Below the pieces are notes generated by a model, which searched no databases, was not told where the DNA came from, and was given only the letters and a program-made list of their open reading frames with translations. A stretch of DNA of 63,042 nt from Kiritimatiellales bacterium (GTDB lineage Bacteria; Verrucomicrobiota; Kiritimatiellia; Kiritimatiellales; Pontiellaceae): contig DAOUQA010000001.1 of the NCBI GenBank assembly GCA_030625905.1, forward strand, positions 1 through 63,042, given 5' to 3'. The first letter of the stretch is position 1. Every line of letters begins with the position of its first letter. Positions 39,965-47,631 of the stretch are shown piece after piece. Both the position numbers and the translations under genes were made by a program.

Positions 39965-41230
39965 TTAATCCAGCTTCTGGAGACCGCCCATGCAGGGTCG
40001 GAGGGCTTCGGGCAGGTCGATCGAGCCGTCGGCGTTCTGATTGTTTTCCATGATAGCGATCACGAGGCGCGGGAGCGCGACGCCGGAGCCGTTGATGGTA
40101 TGGACGAAGGCGGTCTTGCCATCTTCGTTGCGGTAGCGAATGTTGGCGCGGCGCGCCTGGTAGTCGTTGAAGTTGCTGCATGAGGAAACCTCCAGCCACT
40201 TGTCCTGCGCGGGCGCCCACAGCTCAATGTCGTAGCACTTGGCGGCGCTGAAGCCAAGATCGCCGGTGCACAGTTCGATCACGCGATAGTGCAGGCCGAG
40301 CAATTGCAGAACCTTCTCCGCATCGAGCGTTAGCTTTTCGTGCTCCTCGGCAGAGGTTTCGGGCGTGGTGAACTTGACCATCTCCACCTTGTCGAACTGG
40401 TGCACGCGCAGCAGCCCGCGGGTATCCTTGCCCGCCGAGCCGGCTTCGCGGCGGAAGCAGGGCGTGTAGGCCGTATGCAGGATCGGCAACTCCTTGTCGA
40501 GAATCTCGTTACCGTACATGTTGGTGACGGGCACTTCCGCAGTGGGAATCGGGTAGAGGCCGTCGAGCGGGACGGCATACATGTCTTCCGCAAACTTGGG
40601 CAACTGGCCGGTACCGGTCATTGCCGTCTCGTTGCACATGAATGGCGGGGAAATCTCGGTGTAGCCATGCTCCTCGGTGTGAAGGTCGAGCATGAACTGA
40701 ATCAGCGCGCGTTCGAGCTTCGCGCCCTTGCCTGTAAACAGCGGGAAGCCGGAGCCAGCGATTTTTGCGCCCCGCTCCAGATCGAATAGGCCAAGCTCTG
40801 CGCCCAGATCCCAGTGCATCTGCGGCTCGAAGTCGAAGATCTTCTTTTCGCCCCAGGAGCGAATGACCGGATTGTCGTTTTCATCCTTGCCAACGGGCGT
40901 GGTGTCGGACGGCATGTTGGGAACGTAGAGCAGGGCTTCGCGCAACTTGGCCTCGACCTCGCGCTGCTCCTCGTCGAACGCCGAAATCCGATCACCCATC
41001 TCGCGTACCTGCGTCTTGATGGCCTCGGGGTCCTTGCCTTCCTTGATCATCTGGCCAATGCTCTTGGACGTCTTGTTGCGCTCGGCCTTGAGCACCTCGG
41101 CCTCGGCGACGATTTCGCGGCGGCGGCCGTCGAGCGCCAGCACGGCATCAATGTCCACGTCGGCATTGCGATTCGCCATTGCAGCCTTCACGGCCTCAGT
41201 GTTTTCTCGAATAAAACGGATATCCAGCAT
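39965..41230 (-). CDS. serS: Seryl-tRNA synthetase
   Basis: 421 residues, the typical length. The N-terminal long antiparallel coiled coil (about 30-100) grips the tRNA-Ser variable arm. The class II catalytic core follows: motif 1 around LIQFMLDLHTEEHGYTEISPPF, serine pocket PIPTAEVPVTNMY, motif 2 AYTPCFRREAGSAGKDTRGLLRVHQF and motif 3 GSGVALPRLVIAIMENNQ. It charges tRNA-Ser (and tRNA-Sec where present) with serine in the cytoplasm. GGGATGG precedes the start. Single-gene unit. Confidence 0.97.
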   Translation of the reverse strand: MLDIRFIRENTEAVKAAMANRNADVDIDAVLALDGRRREIVAEAEVLKAERNKTSKSIGQMIKEGKDPEAIKTQVREMGDRISAFDEEQREVEAKLREALLYVPNMPSDTTPVGKDENDNPVIRSWGEKKIFDFEPQMHWDLGAELGLFDLERGAKIAGSGFPLFTGKGAKLERALIQFMLDLHTEEHGYTEISPPFMCNETAMTGTGQLPKFAEDMYAVPLDGLYPIPTAEVPVTNMYGNEILDKELPILHTAYTPCFRREAGSAGKDTRGLLRVHQFDKVEMVKFTTPETSAEEHEKLTLDAEKVLQLLGLHYRVIELCTGDLGFSAAKCYDIELWAPAQDKWLEVSSCSNFNDYQARRANIRYRNEDGKTAFVHTINGSGVALPRLVIAIMENNQNADGSIDLPEALRPCMGGLQKLD

Positions 41231-41330
41231 TGTTCCATCCCCATTGGTTGAAAAAAAAGAGTCGCTATTATTCCCCCAATCCGAAAAATTTCACGAGTTC
41301 AAAATGAGGCGTAATTCGAAATGAATATTG

Positions 41331-41408
41331 AACCACGGAATACACTGAACACACGGAAAGCAAGAGTCGTGTTCGCAAGGTTCCGTGTATTCAGTGTATT
41401 CCGTGGTT
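41331..41408. repeat. Palindromic repeat, ACCACGGAATACACTGAA family, directly upstream of hemL
   Basis: Two 28-bp arms (41331-41358 and 41381-41408) are inverted copies matching at 27 of 28 positions, with a 22-nt loop. The right arm ends 18 bp before the first possible hemL start (41427). It is long enough to fold into a very stable hairpin in the hemL leader. Confidence 0.75.
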
Positions 41409-41429
41409 AAAATGATTCGAGGCGAGATG

Positions 41430-42692
41430 ATGGATTCAAAACAGTGGTTTGAGCGGGCGAAAAAAGTGATTCCCGGCGGCGTGAATAGTCCCGTCCGCGC
41501 CTTCAACGGAGTAGGCGGAACGCCCGTCTATTTCAAGTCCGGCAAGGGTGCAAAAGTCCAGACCGAAGACGGCACCGAGCTGGTCGACTTCTGCGGATCG
41601 TGGGGGCCGCTCATCCTCGGCCACGCCCGCGACGAAATCGTCGAGGCCGTCGCCAAAGCAGCGGCCGACGGGTTGAGCTTCGGCGCCAATACGGCCAAGG
41701 AGGCCGAGTTTGCCGAACTCATTTGCTCGCTGGTTCCAAGCATTGAAATGGTGCGCCTTGTCAGCTCCGGCACCGAGGCGGTCATGACCGCTGTCCGGCT
41801 AGCACGCGGCCATACCGGCCGCCGCAAGATTCTCAAGTTCGACGGCTGCTACCACGGCCACTCCGACTACCTGCTCGTCGCCTCCGGCAGCGGACTGCTC
41901 ACCGGCGGCATCTCCTCGTCCGCCGGGGTGTCGCCCAGCGCCACCGAAGAGGTTTATGTTGCGCCCTACAACGACCTTGCCGCCGTGCAGGAAATCCTCA
42001 AGGCCAACGGCGACGAAATCGCCGCCATCATCGTTGAACCTATCGCTGGAAACATGGGGTTGGTCGAGCCGGCCGAAGGCTTCCTCGAAGGACTCCGCGC
42101 CGCCACCGCCGAATGCGGGACACTGCTCATCTTCGACGAAGTGATCAACGGCTTCCGCCTTGGTGCAACCACGTATGGGAACATGGCCGGCATCGCGCCC
42201 GACCTTACCACCCTCGGAAAAATCATGGGCGGCGGCATGCCCATCGGGGCGATTGGCGGCAGCACGGAAATCATGTCCAGTCTCGCGCCGCTCGGCCCCG
42301 TCTACCAGGCTGGCACACTCAGCGGGAACCCGGTGGCCGTCACCGCCGGAATGAAGACACTCGAACTGCTGCGCGATGAAAACCCCTATCCAAAAATGGA
42401 AGAGCTCGGCAAGCAGCTGGCCGAGGGCATCGGCCGCATCGCCGCTGAAAAGGGATTGGATCTGCACTGCGCCCAGCGCGGCGGCATGTTTACCCCGTTC
42501 TTCCGCAAGGATCCCGTCCGCAACCTCGATGATTCCAAGGCCTGCGACCAGCAGGCCCACGCGCGCTACTTCCACCACATGCTCGACTCCGGATTCTACA
42601 CCCCGCCCAGCGCCTTCGAGCTCGCCTTCGTCTCCGCCGCCCACACCGAAGCCGATATCGGCGGCTTTCTCCAAGCCTTGGAGAAATTTTAA
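41430..42692 (+). CDS. hemL: Glutamate-1-semialdehyde 2,1-aminomutase
   Basis: 420 residues. This PLP enzyme makes 5-aminolevulinate from glutamate-1-semialdehyde in the C5 haem pathway. Markers are RAKKVIPGGVNSPVRAF, VDFCGSWGPLILGH, SSGTEAVMTAVRLARG, IIVEPIAGNMGL, FDEVINGFRLG and the PLP Lys264 in TLGKIMGGGMPIGA. The Met at 41430 is chosen (GAGG 7 nt upstream); the frame upstream runs into the palindromic repeat. Haem is needed by the cytochrome b subunit of the succinate dehydrogenase encoded in this window. Confidence 0.96.
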   Translation: MDSKQWFERAKKVIPGGVNSPVRAFNGVGGTPVYFKSGKGAKVQTEDGTELVDFCGSWGPLILGHARDEIVEAVAKAAADGLSFGANTAKEAEFAELICSLVPSIEMVRLVSSGTEAVMTAVRLARGHTGRRKILKFDGCYHGHSDYLLVASGSGLLTGGISSSAGVSPSATEEVYVAPYNDLAAVQEILKANGDEIAAIIVEPIAGNMGLVEPAEGFLEGLRAATAECGTLLIFDEVINGFRLGATTYGNMAGIAPDLTTLGKIMGGGMPIGAIGGSTEIMSSLAPLGPVYQAGTLSGNPVAVTAGMKTLELLRDENPYPKMEELGKQLAEGIGRIAAEKGLDLHCAQRGGMFTPFFRKDPVRNLDDSKACDQQAHARYFHHMLDSGFYTPPSAFELAFVSAAHTEADIGGFLQALEKF

Positions 42693-42745
42693 ACACGAAG
42701 ACACTAAGGACTCAAAGCAAGTACCTTCGTGGGCTTCGTGCCTGA
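42691..42745. repeat. Imperfect inverted repeat, CACGAAG family, after hemL
   Basis: AACACGAAGACACTAAGG (from 42691) and CCTTCGTGGGCTTCGTG (to about 42740) are imperfect inverted copies. It starts at the hemL stop codon and may double as a terminator, but there is no T run. Confidence 0.45.
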
Positions 42746-42864
42746 AGCGAACTTGCGAGCGTTTAATTATGCATCCATGGGATGTCAGCCCAAAGGAAGC
42801 GGTCGAGACCCAACGGATCCATCCCGGAGCCGATTTCCGGTGATTGACAAGGGAAGAATCAGGT

Positions 42865-43977
42865 TCACTTCATGATCAAGGCAAGAAAAGCGTCTAAACC
42901 ATCGGATAACTTTCTTTTCAATTTATTCTTCAAGGCTCGTCTTCTCAATACAGTTGCCTCGTGTCTCGCAACCATGTAATTCCAAATCATCTTGTTCAAC
43001 AGGGTGTAGTGGTTTCGCAGCACTCCGGCGACTTTGCTTAGCGTCCTTTTGACGGTCTGCATTGTCTCGGATTCGTTTCCTGATGCGGAAGGTTTTGTGT
43101 TGTCTTCCTCTTCCATTGTAAAGGAATCGCACAGGTACCCACGCCCCATTGGGAAGAGGCTTCTTCCAACCAACCTTCGGTGACGGAATGTGCGTGCGCG
43201 GGCAATAAGTAAAACCATTGTACTGAGACCCATTAAACTAGCGGTCGCGGACTCCGGGATGGTCTCCAGCACCCAGTTCGAGTAGTCGGGCATTGAAACG
43301 GCAAACGTAGAAGTGTATGAGCCTCCGCTCCCCGAACGGGAGGTGTTTATGCCCGCCAGTTTCCATGTGCCACCATCGTTGTAGAAGGTTCCGCCGCCAG
43401 AATCCCCAATCCCCGTGCCGGCCTCGTAGGCTGTATCGCCCAAACCAAACTCCATCAGAAATCCATAGTTCATGGTATAGCCAACAGAACCGCCCGCATC
43501 GTATCTTTTAATTGATGTCCTATCAATTTCCTGACCCCCCCAGCGCTTGGTTCCCCTTCCGAACCTGCTGTCCGTCCAGAATGTTGAAAATACGCTCCCT
43601 GTGCTTCCGTAGCCCACCATGAGCGCCGAAAGCGGGACTTGCGGAACCAGCTCACCTGTAAAAAGGGGATAGTGCCCCGGCAAGGCTCTGTCATAGCGAA
43701 TCAGGGCTAGGTCGGCCGAGTCATGGTAGACGACCTCCTGCTGGTTGTAGATGGTGCCATCGATAGACAATGTGCCGGATCCGGCATCGTCGGCCACGTG
43801 TGCCGCAGTCAGTATCCAAGAGCCGCCCACCGCCACGGCGGAGCTTCCCTTGTAGTAGTGGACATGGCTCCAGTCCAGTCCCGAAGGTGCGGCCTCTGCC
43901 ACAGTGTAGTCCTGCACCGTGATGGCTGATGTCGAGGCAACCAAGCCTGCGAAACACAAAACAACGATCCTATGCAT
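42865..43977 (-). CDS. Exported trypsin-like serine protease with PEP-CTERM-like segment and extra C-terminal domain
   Basis: 370 residues. A signal peptide (MHRIVVLCFAGLVASTSA) is followed by a trypsin fold with the full triad: His60 in WILTAAHVAD, Asp89 in SADLALIRYD, and Ser193 in GIGDSGGGTF. A PEP-CTERM-like sorting region follows near 240 (ETIPESATASLMGLSTMVLLIARARTFRHRR). In ordinary PEP-CTERM proteins the chain ends right there, but this one continues for about 95 mostly basic, helical residues (TLSKVAGVLRNHYTLLNKMIW, LKNKLKRKLSDGLDAFLALIMK), which would remain on the cytoplasmic side. RBS GGGGTAGG. It has no conserved upstream module like its PEP-CTERM neighbours. Confidence 0.8.
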   Translation of the reverse strand: MHRIVVLCFAGLVASTSAITVQDYTVAEAAPSGLDWSHVHYYKGSSAVAVGGSWILTAAHVADDAGSGTLSIDGTIYNQQEVVYHDSADLALIRYDRALPGHYPLFTGELVPQVPLSALMVGYGSTGSVFSTFWTDSRFGRGTKRWGGQEIDRTSIKRYDAGGSVGYTMNYGFLMEFGLGDTAYEAGTGIGDSGGGTFYNDGGTWKLAGINTSRSGSGGSYTSTFAVSMPDYSNWVLETIPESATASLMGLSTMVLLIARARTFRHRRLVGRSLFPMGRGYLCDSFTMEEEDNTKPSASGNESETMQTVKRTLSKVAGVLRNHYTLLNKMIWNYMVARHEATVLRRRALKNKLKRKLSDGLDAFLALIMK

Positions 43978-44064
43978 ATTGACCTACCCCTAAATCTAAA
44001 TGCGAGCCTGATCATCGTGCGGGATTTGCGCAAAGTCAACCTCGTGCAGAATGCCTGTATGGGC

Positions 44065-44093
44065 AAAAAAACAGGGCCATGGAAATGGCCCTG
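44065..44093 (-). terminator. Intrinsic terminator of the PEP-CTERM gene at 44114
   Basis: On the minus strand CAGGGCCAT-TTCC-ATGGCCCTG is followed by seven T residues (A run 44065-44071 on the plus strand). It is a textbook stem plus U tract 20 bp after the stop codon. Confidence 0.85.
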
Positions 44094-44113
44094 AATCGAC
44101 AAACGTTTGCTAC

Positions 44114-44746
44114 TCAGTCAGACACAACCCTTCTGCGAGCAAATGCAATGATAATTCCTGCGCTACCGATTAAAACGAGCGAGGCCGGTTCGGGAATGAC
44201 ATCGTCATCGTTGCGGAAGGTTTCGCTACCATCCCCATCTATGGAGATGACATGAAGAGCCACATGTACCAAGCCGTCATCTACCAGCGTTGAAAAAGAC
44301 GCACTGCTGTCATAGCTCAACTCTATCGCTAGATATTCGCCCGGATCAATGCCGGTGCTGGCAGGAGGCGGCAATGCGCTGGCGGCGGCAACCGTGACAG
44401 ACCACCAATATTCAAACTCCTCCCAGCCAGGCGGGGCAACATTGCTGGGGTCATCTACTTCCAGTATTTCAAACGCGACCCCTTCGGAACCTGTCATGGA
44501 GTCTATGCTTAGGCCGAGATCCTGTAGATCCGTTCCAAAGTAGATGGTTTTCACCGTGGCGGGCATGCCATCGGCATTGTTTGTGAATATAACGCTGGAT
44601 CCCATGTCGCTGGCATCCATCCGCAGTTGGCTTTCGAGCGCATCCCCGTACGGAGTATTGGTTGTTATGTTATGGAACCCAAATAACCCCGCTTGAGTAG
44701 ACAATGCCACTAAAAGCACAACAGAACACGTTAATATACGTTTCAT
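44114..44746 (-). CDS. PEP-CTERM exported protein (1)
   Basis: 210 residues from the ATG at 44746 (AAGGAA upstream). Signal peptide MKRILTCSVVLLVALSTQAG. The mature part is rich in Asp, Ser and Thr with predicted beta strands and no known catalytic motif. The C-terminus is the sorting tripartite signal VIPEPASLVLIGSAGIIIAFARRR, cut by an exosortase and thought to hand the protein to the cell envelope or extracellular matrix. Upstream, 44782-44901 carries a conserved module shared with the PEP-CTERM gene at 46539. It ends at its own terminator. Confidence 0.87.
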   Translation of the reverse strand: MKRILTCSVVLLVALSTQAGLFGFHNITTNTPYGDALESQLRMDASDMGSSVIFTNNADGMPATVKTIYFGTDLQDLGLSIDSMTGSEGVAFEILEVDDPSNVAPPGWEEFEYWWSVTVAAASALPPPASTGIDPGEYLAIELSYDSSASFSTLVDDGLVHVALHVISIDGDGSETFRNDDDVIPEPASLVLIGSAGIIIAFARRRVVSD

Positions 44747-44781
44747 TTCCTTCCCTCTCTTCCTCAATATACTTTCTTCGT

Positions 44782-44901
44782 TTGCCGAGTCAGTCCGGCA
44801 ATTGAACGGGAAAGAATGTACCACGAGACGGGGCGGTTGTATATACCACTTAAGGCGTATAGGCATTTTATGCTAAAAATAAATCTTGCCTTTACATAAT
44901 T
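44782..44901 (-). promoter_or_regulatory. Conserved upstream module of PEP-CTERM gene 1
   Basis: Three blocks occur in the same order and at identical spacing upstream of both PEP-CTERM genes: the hairpin TTGCCGAGTCAGTCCGGCAA (44782-44801), the box GTATATACCACTTAAGGCGTA (plus strand, 44839-44859) and GCCTTTACATAATT (44888-44901). The box reads TACGCCTTAAGTGGTATATAC toward the gene, combining a CTTAAG palindrome and a TATA-like -10. The hairpin lies in the probable leader RNA. Confidence 0.65.
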
Positions 44902-44914
44902 GTTTTCCCGTGAT

Positions 44915-45716
44915 CACTGCTGTCCCAACGTTTGAGCGAGTGATCGACATAAGATGCTTAATATGAGTTTGTTGCAACTAAAAATTACCCTATCCGACTT
45001 GAATCGGATTTCGGGATATGATCGCGCCCTTTTACGGAGGGCGAACGATGTATTCCGGAGCAACGGTCTTTTCCCAGTTGATGCAGCAACTTCCATGGTG
45101 GCGATTTCAAATTTCCCGATCTCGAAGCGACAGTCTACGCCTTGGATTCGAGCACGATCGATCTTTGCATGACGCTCTTTCCTTGGGCGCATTTCCGGCG
45201 GACGAAAAGCGCCGTGAAGATGCACACGCTACTCAATCTTTGCGGCAATATCCCCGAGTTCATCCTGATAACAGAGGGGAACGTGCACGATGTGAATGTT
45301 CTCGACCACATCATCCCGTTGCCGGGAGCCTACTATGTGATGGACAGAGCCTACCTCGATTTCGAGCGGCTCTACACGCTGCATACGCTCAAAGCCTATT
45401 TCGTCACCCGTGCCAAAAAGAACTTTCAGTTTCGCCGCCGATATTCGCACCCCGTGGATCGAAGCCTTTTTCGGCACCAGCGCGAACGCGGTCAAAACAC
45501 AGATTTGGGTAGCCATCTGCGTTTACCTACTCGTGGCCATCACAAAGAAGCGGCTGAAAACCGACCGCTCACTCTACACAATTCTACAGATTCTGAGTGT
45601 GTCCGTTTTCGAGAAAACGCCGCTATTACAGGCCTTTCAGGGAGCGGATCACTCAATCGCAGGGGGCAACTTCTGCAACCAGTTGTCGCTGTGGGACTAA
45701 TATTGGGACACTAGTG
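44915..45716 (+). mobile_element. Decayed IS4-family insertion sequence
   Basis: Imperfect terminal inverted repeats CACTGCTGTCCCAACG (44915-44930) and TATTGGGACACTAGTG (45701-45716) match at 12 of 16 positions and bracket transposase debris. The element has inserted between the two PEP-CTERM genes, cutting the conserved upstream region of the first one at its distal end. Total length about 800 bp, versus 1.3-1.5 kb for an intact relative. Confidence 0.75.
45050..45700 (+). pseudogene. IS4-family transposase, internally deleted and frameshifted
   Basis: Pieces of one transposase are readable in order but not in one frame. YSGATVFSQLMQQLPWW is the N-terminus, then after a deletion VYALDSSTIDLCMTLFPWAHF, KMHTLLNLCGNIP, VHDVNVLDHIIPLPGAYYVMDRAYLDFERLY with one catalytic Asp, and RRRYSHPVD. 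Another frame continues WIEAFFGTSANAVKTQIW to LQILSVSVFEKTPLLQAF. The DDE core between RYSHPVD and the final Glu region is missing. It cannot transpose by itself. Confidence 0.85.
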
Positions 45717-45720
45717 GTCT

Positions 45721-46539
45721 TTAATCTATAATTAACCTGCGGCGAACAAATGAACCTAAGATTACCATAATCCCAATCAGACTGATCGATACCGGTTCTG
45801 GAATGGGTGCGGAAACATAGAGATCCCACATATTGACCTGGGTGGTAGCGTCAATGACCCCATCTTGGTCGGTATCCATCTGATTCCAGCTATGCACCCA
45901 CATTGGAACAATGCCGTGCGGGGTGCCTGAAGCCACTTCAAACCAGAACCCATTCATGGTAGTGGGGGCACCCCCGTTTGGCGAACCCACGCCTTCTCCG
46001 CCAAATGGGTCGGGAGGATTCGGCCGTATATCCCATTCCCAGTTTCCGGCGCCGGCAAAGCCGTTCACAATCCAAGGGTTGCCCGTCACCGGGTCGTTCG
46101 GAGTCCCCATGAGTCCGGTTGGAACACCGTAAAGGTTCACGATGTTGAATCCGCTCACCCCGTTGACGCCCACTCCCGCAGCACCCGCATAGGCCAGCGG
46201 AACATTCCCCGAATCATAGTCCAGATTGCTGATCGTGTAGACATAGCGATCCATGCCCGGAGTGACATATGAATGAGAAATAGGATCGTACTGGATTACG
46301 TCTTCCTCGATCTTCAACGCCAAGGCACCCGTCGGAGTCCCGTGGATTGTTGGAGCGCCAGGATTGGCATTACGGATTGTCGTCGCGATACTGTTGATGT
46401 TGTCGTATACGACTATCCTTCCGTCGTCGAAGTAGCTAAATATATCGGAATATATTACCGTCCCCTGAACGTTTCCTGCGAAGACAATCAATACAGCTCC
46501 GACTACACCCCAACGGAATAAGCATCTTACAGTTTTCAT
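45721..46539 (-). CDS. PEP-CTERM exported protein (2)
   Basis: 272 residues. Signal peptide MKTVRCLFRWGVVGAVLIVFAGNVQG. The mature part has Gly/Asn/Pro-rich beta-type sequence (GGEGVGSPNGGAPTTMNGFWF) and a DTDQDGVIDATTQ stretch resembling a calcium-binding dockerin/thrombospondin-3 loop. The C-terminus is the PEP-CTERM signal PIPEPVSISLIGIMVILGSFVRRR. The function is unknown, probably envelope or extracellular matrix. The upstream region shares its module with PEP-CTERM gene 1, and the LuxR gene is divergent from it. Confidence 0.87.
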   Translation of the reverse strand: MKTVRCLFRWGVVGAVLIVFAGNVQGTVIYSDIFSYFDDGRIVVYDNINSIATTIRNANPGAPTIHGTPTGALALKIEEDVIQYDPISHSYVTPGMDRYVYTISNLDYDSGNVPLAYAGAAGVGVNGVSGFNIVNLYGVPTGLMGTPNDPVTGNPWIVNGFAGAGNWEWDIRPNPPDPFGGEGVGSPNGGAPTTMNGFWFEVASGTPHGIVPMWVHSWNQMDTDQDGVIDATTQVNMWDLYVSAPIPEPVSISLIGIMVILGSFVRRRLIID

Positions 46540-46563
46540 TTTGTTTCCCCTCCTCTTTTCTCC

Positions 46564-46683
46564 TTGCCAAGTTAGTTCGGCAATCAGGTCGAATAGAATG
46601 TACCCCGAAATCGGGAGGTCGTATATACCACTTAAGGCGTAGGTGTTTTACGTAATAAAAACAAACCATGCCTTTACATAATT
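46564..46683 (-). promoter_or_regulatory. Conserved upstream module of PEP-CTERM gene 2
   Basis: Same three blocks as at 44782-44901: hairpin TTGCCAAGTTAGTTCGGCAA (46564-46583), box GTATATACCACTTAAGGCGTA (46621-46641) and GCCTTTACATAATT (46670-46683). Block-to-block distances are the same in both copies (38 and 49 bp, end-to-start and start-to-start). The hairpin arms are conserved although the loop differs. The far end overlaps the likely promoter region of the divergent LuxR gene (TTTACA at 46673). Confidence 0.65.
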
Positions 46684-46774
46684 ATTTTTTCATGATACTT
46701 AATAAAGAGGAGGCGGGGCGAATTAATTAATGTTTGCTGTTTTCTATTCGTCGCCTTCTTTGAAGGGGTAGATC

Positions 46775-47602
46775 GTGAAGACGGAAAGCTATTTTAGTCG
46801 GCTCCCCCATGTGGATATCGAACAGGCGGTGGAGCTCTGCGCGGAGTTGCATTGCGCCGAGCCCGAGGAATCCTTCATCCACCATTCCCATGCCACCCTA
46901 AACCAAGCATTCAACAACATTCGTTTTTCGGTGGAAGTCTACCGGTTGAAACCATTCCGGCTCAGGGAGCAGGAAATCCACACCCCTGACTATGACTACT
47001 GGAGCCCCCTGTTCAAGAAACACATTCTCGATCGTCCGGATGTCCAACATGTCATTGTCTTAACGGATTCCGACCGAGGCATGATACCCTTGGAATCCAC
47101 ATTAAAGGAGTTCCATTATTCCGCCCTCTACAATGAATTCCATGATCAGGTTCAGATGCCCTGCCAGCTGTGGATCGGAATACGCGACGGCAATGAACTG
47201 CTCAACTGCATCTATTCCCGCGAAAAAAAATGCACTGAAGAACAATTGGCTATGTTGTGCCTGATCCAATCCAATCTTGAAGCGGCATGGAAAACCTGGA
47301 AGCAAGCCCGTGCCCTGCAGCAGAAGCTGAATCTACTCAAAGGCTCAACCTTCCGGTCGAAGGGAGAAAAAGCTATTGCGGCTCAAATCCGCAAAGCGCT
47401 TGAATCCCTTACCGCCCGCCAACGCGATGTGGTGGAACAGGTAGCGTTAGGCAAGGATAACCAACAGATCGCCGACGAGCTGGAAATTTCCGTCCTGACG
47501 GTAAAAAAGCATCTCCAAGCCATTTTCCAAACATTGGAAGTCCATCACCGCACCGAACTCGCCGCCAAATGGCACGATGCCTATTTCATACACCTGCCCT
47601 GA
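46775..47602 (+). CDS. LuxR-family transcriptional regulator
   Basis: 275 residues from a GTG start with AAGGGG 7 nt upstream. The N-terminal about 200 residues are an uncharacterised sensing region with no receiver Asp motif and no membrane segment. The C-terminal LuxR helix-turn-helix is at about 211-266 (LTARQRDVVEQVALGKDNQQIADELEISVLTVKKHLQAIFQTLEV). It should bind DNA as a dimer and activate transcription. Its position, divergent from PEP-CTERM gene 2 across the conserved module, makes it the obvious candidate regulator of the two PEP-CTERM genes. That link is inference. Confidence 0.87.
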   Translation: MKTESYFSRLPHVDIEQAVELCAELHCAEPEESFIHHSHATLNQAFNNIRFSVEVYRLKPFRLREQEIHTPDYDYWSPLFKKHILDRPDVQHVIVLTDSDRGMIPLESTLKEFHYSALYNEFHDQVQMPCQLWIGIRDGNELLNCIYSREKKCTEEQLAMLCLIQSNLEAAWKTWKQARALQQKLNLLKGSTFRSKGEKAIAAQIRKALESLTARQRDVVEQVALGKDNQQIADELEISVLTVKKHLQAIFQTLEVHHRTELAAKWHDAYFIHLP

Positions 47603-47631
47603 CCACAAGATCTGCATTGGGCAAACAGAGC

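Noticed and set aside
44782..46683. Sigma-54 promoter for the PEP-CTERM genes
   Set aside because: PEP-CTERM genes in some bacteria use sigma-54, but no GG-N10-GC pair with proper spacing is conserved in the two upstream regions.
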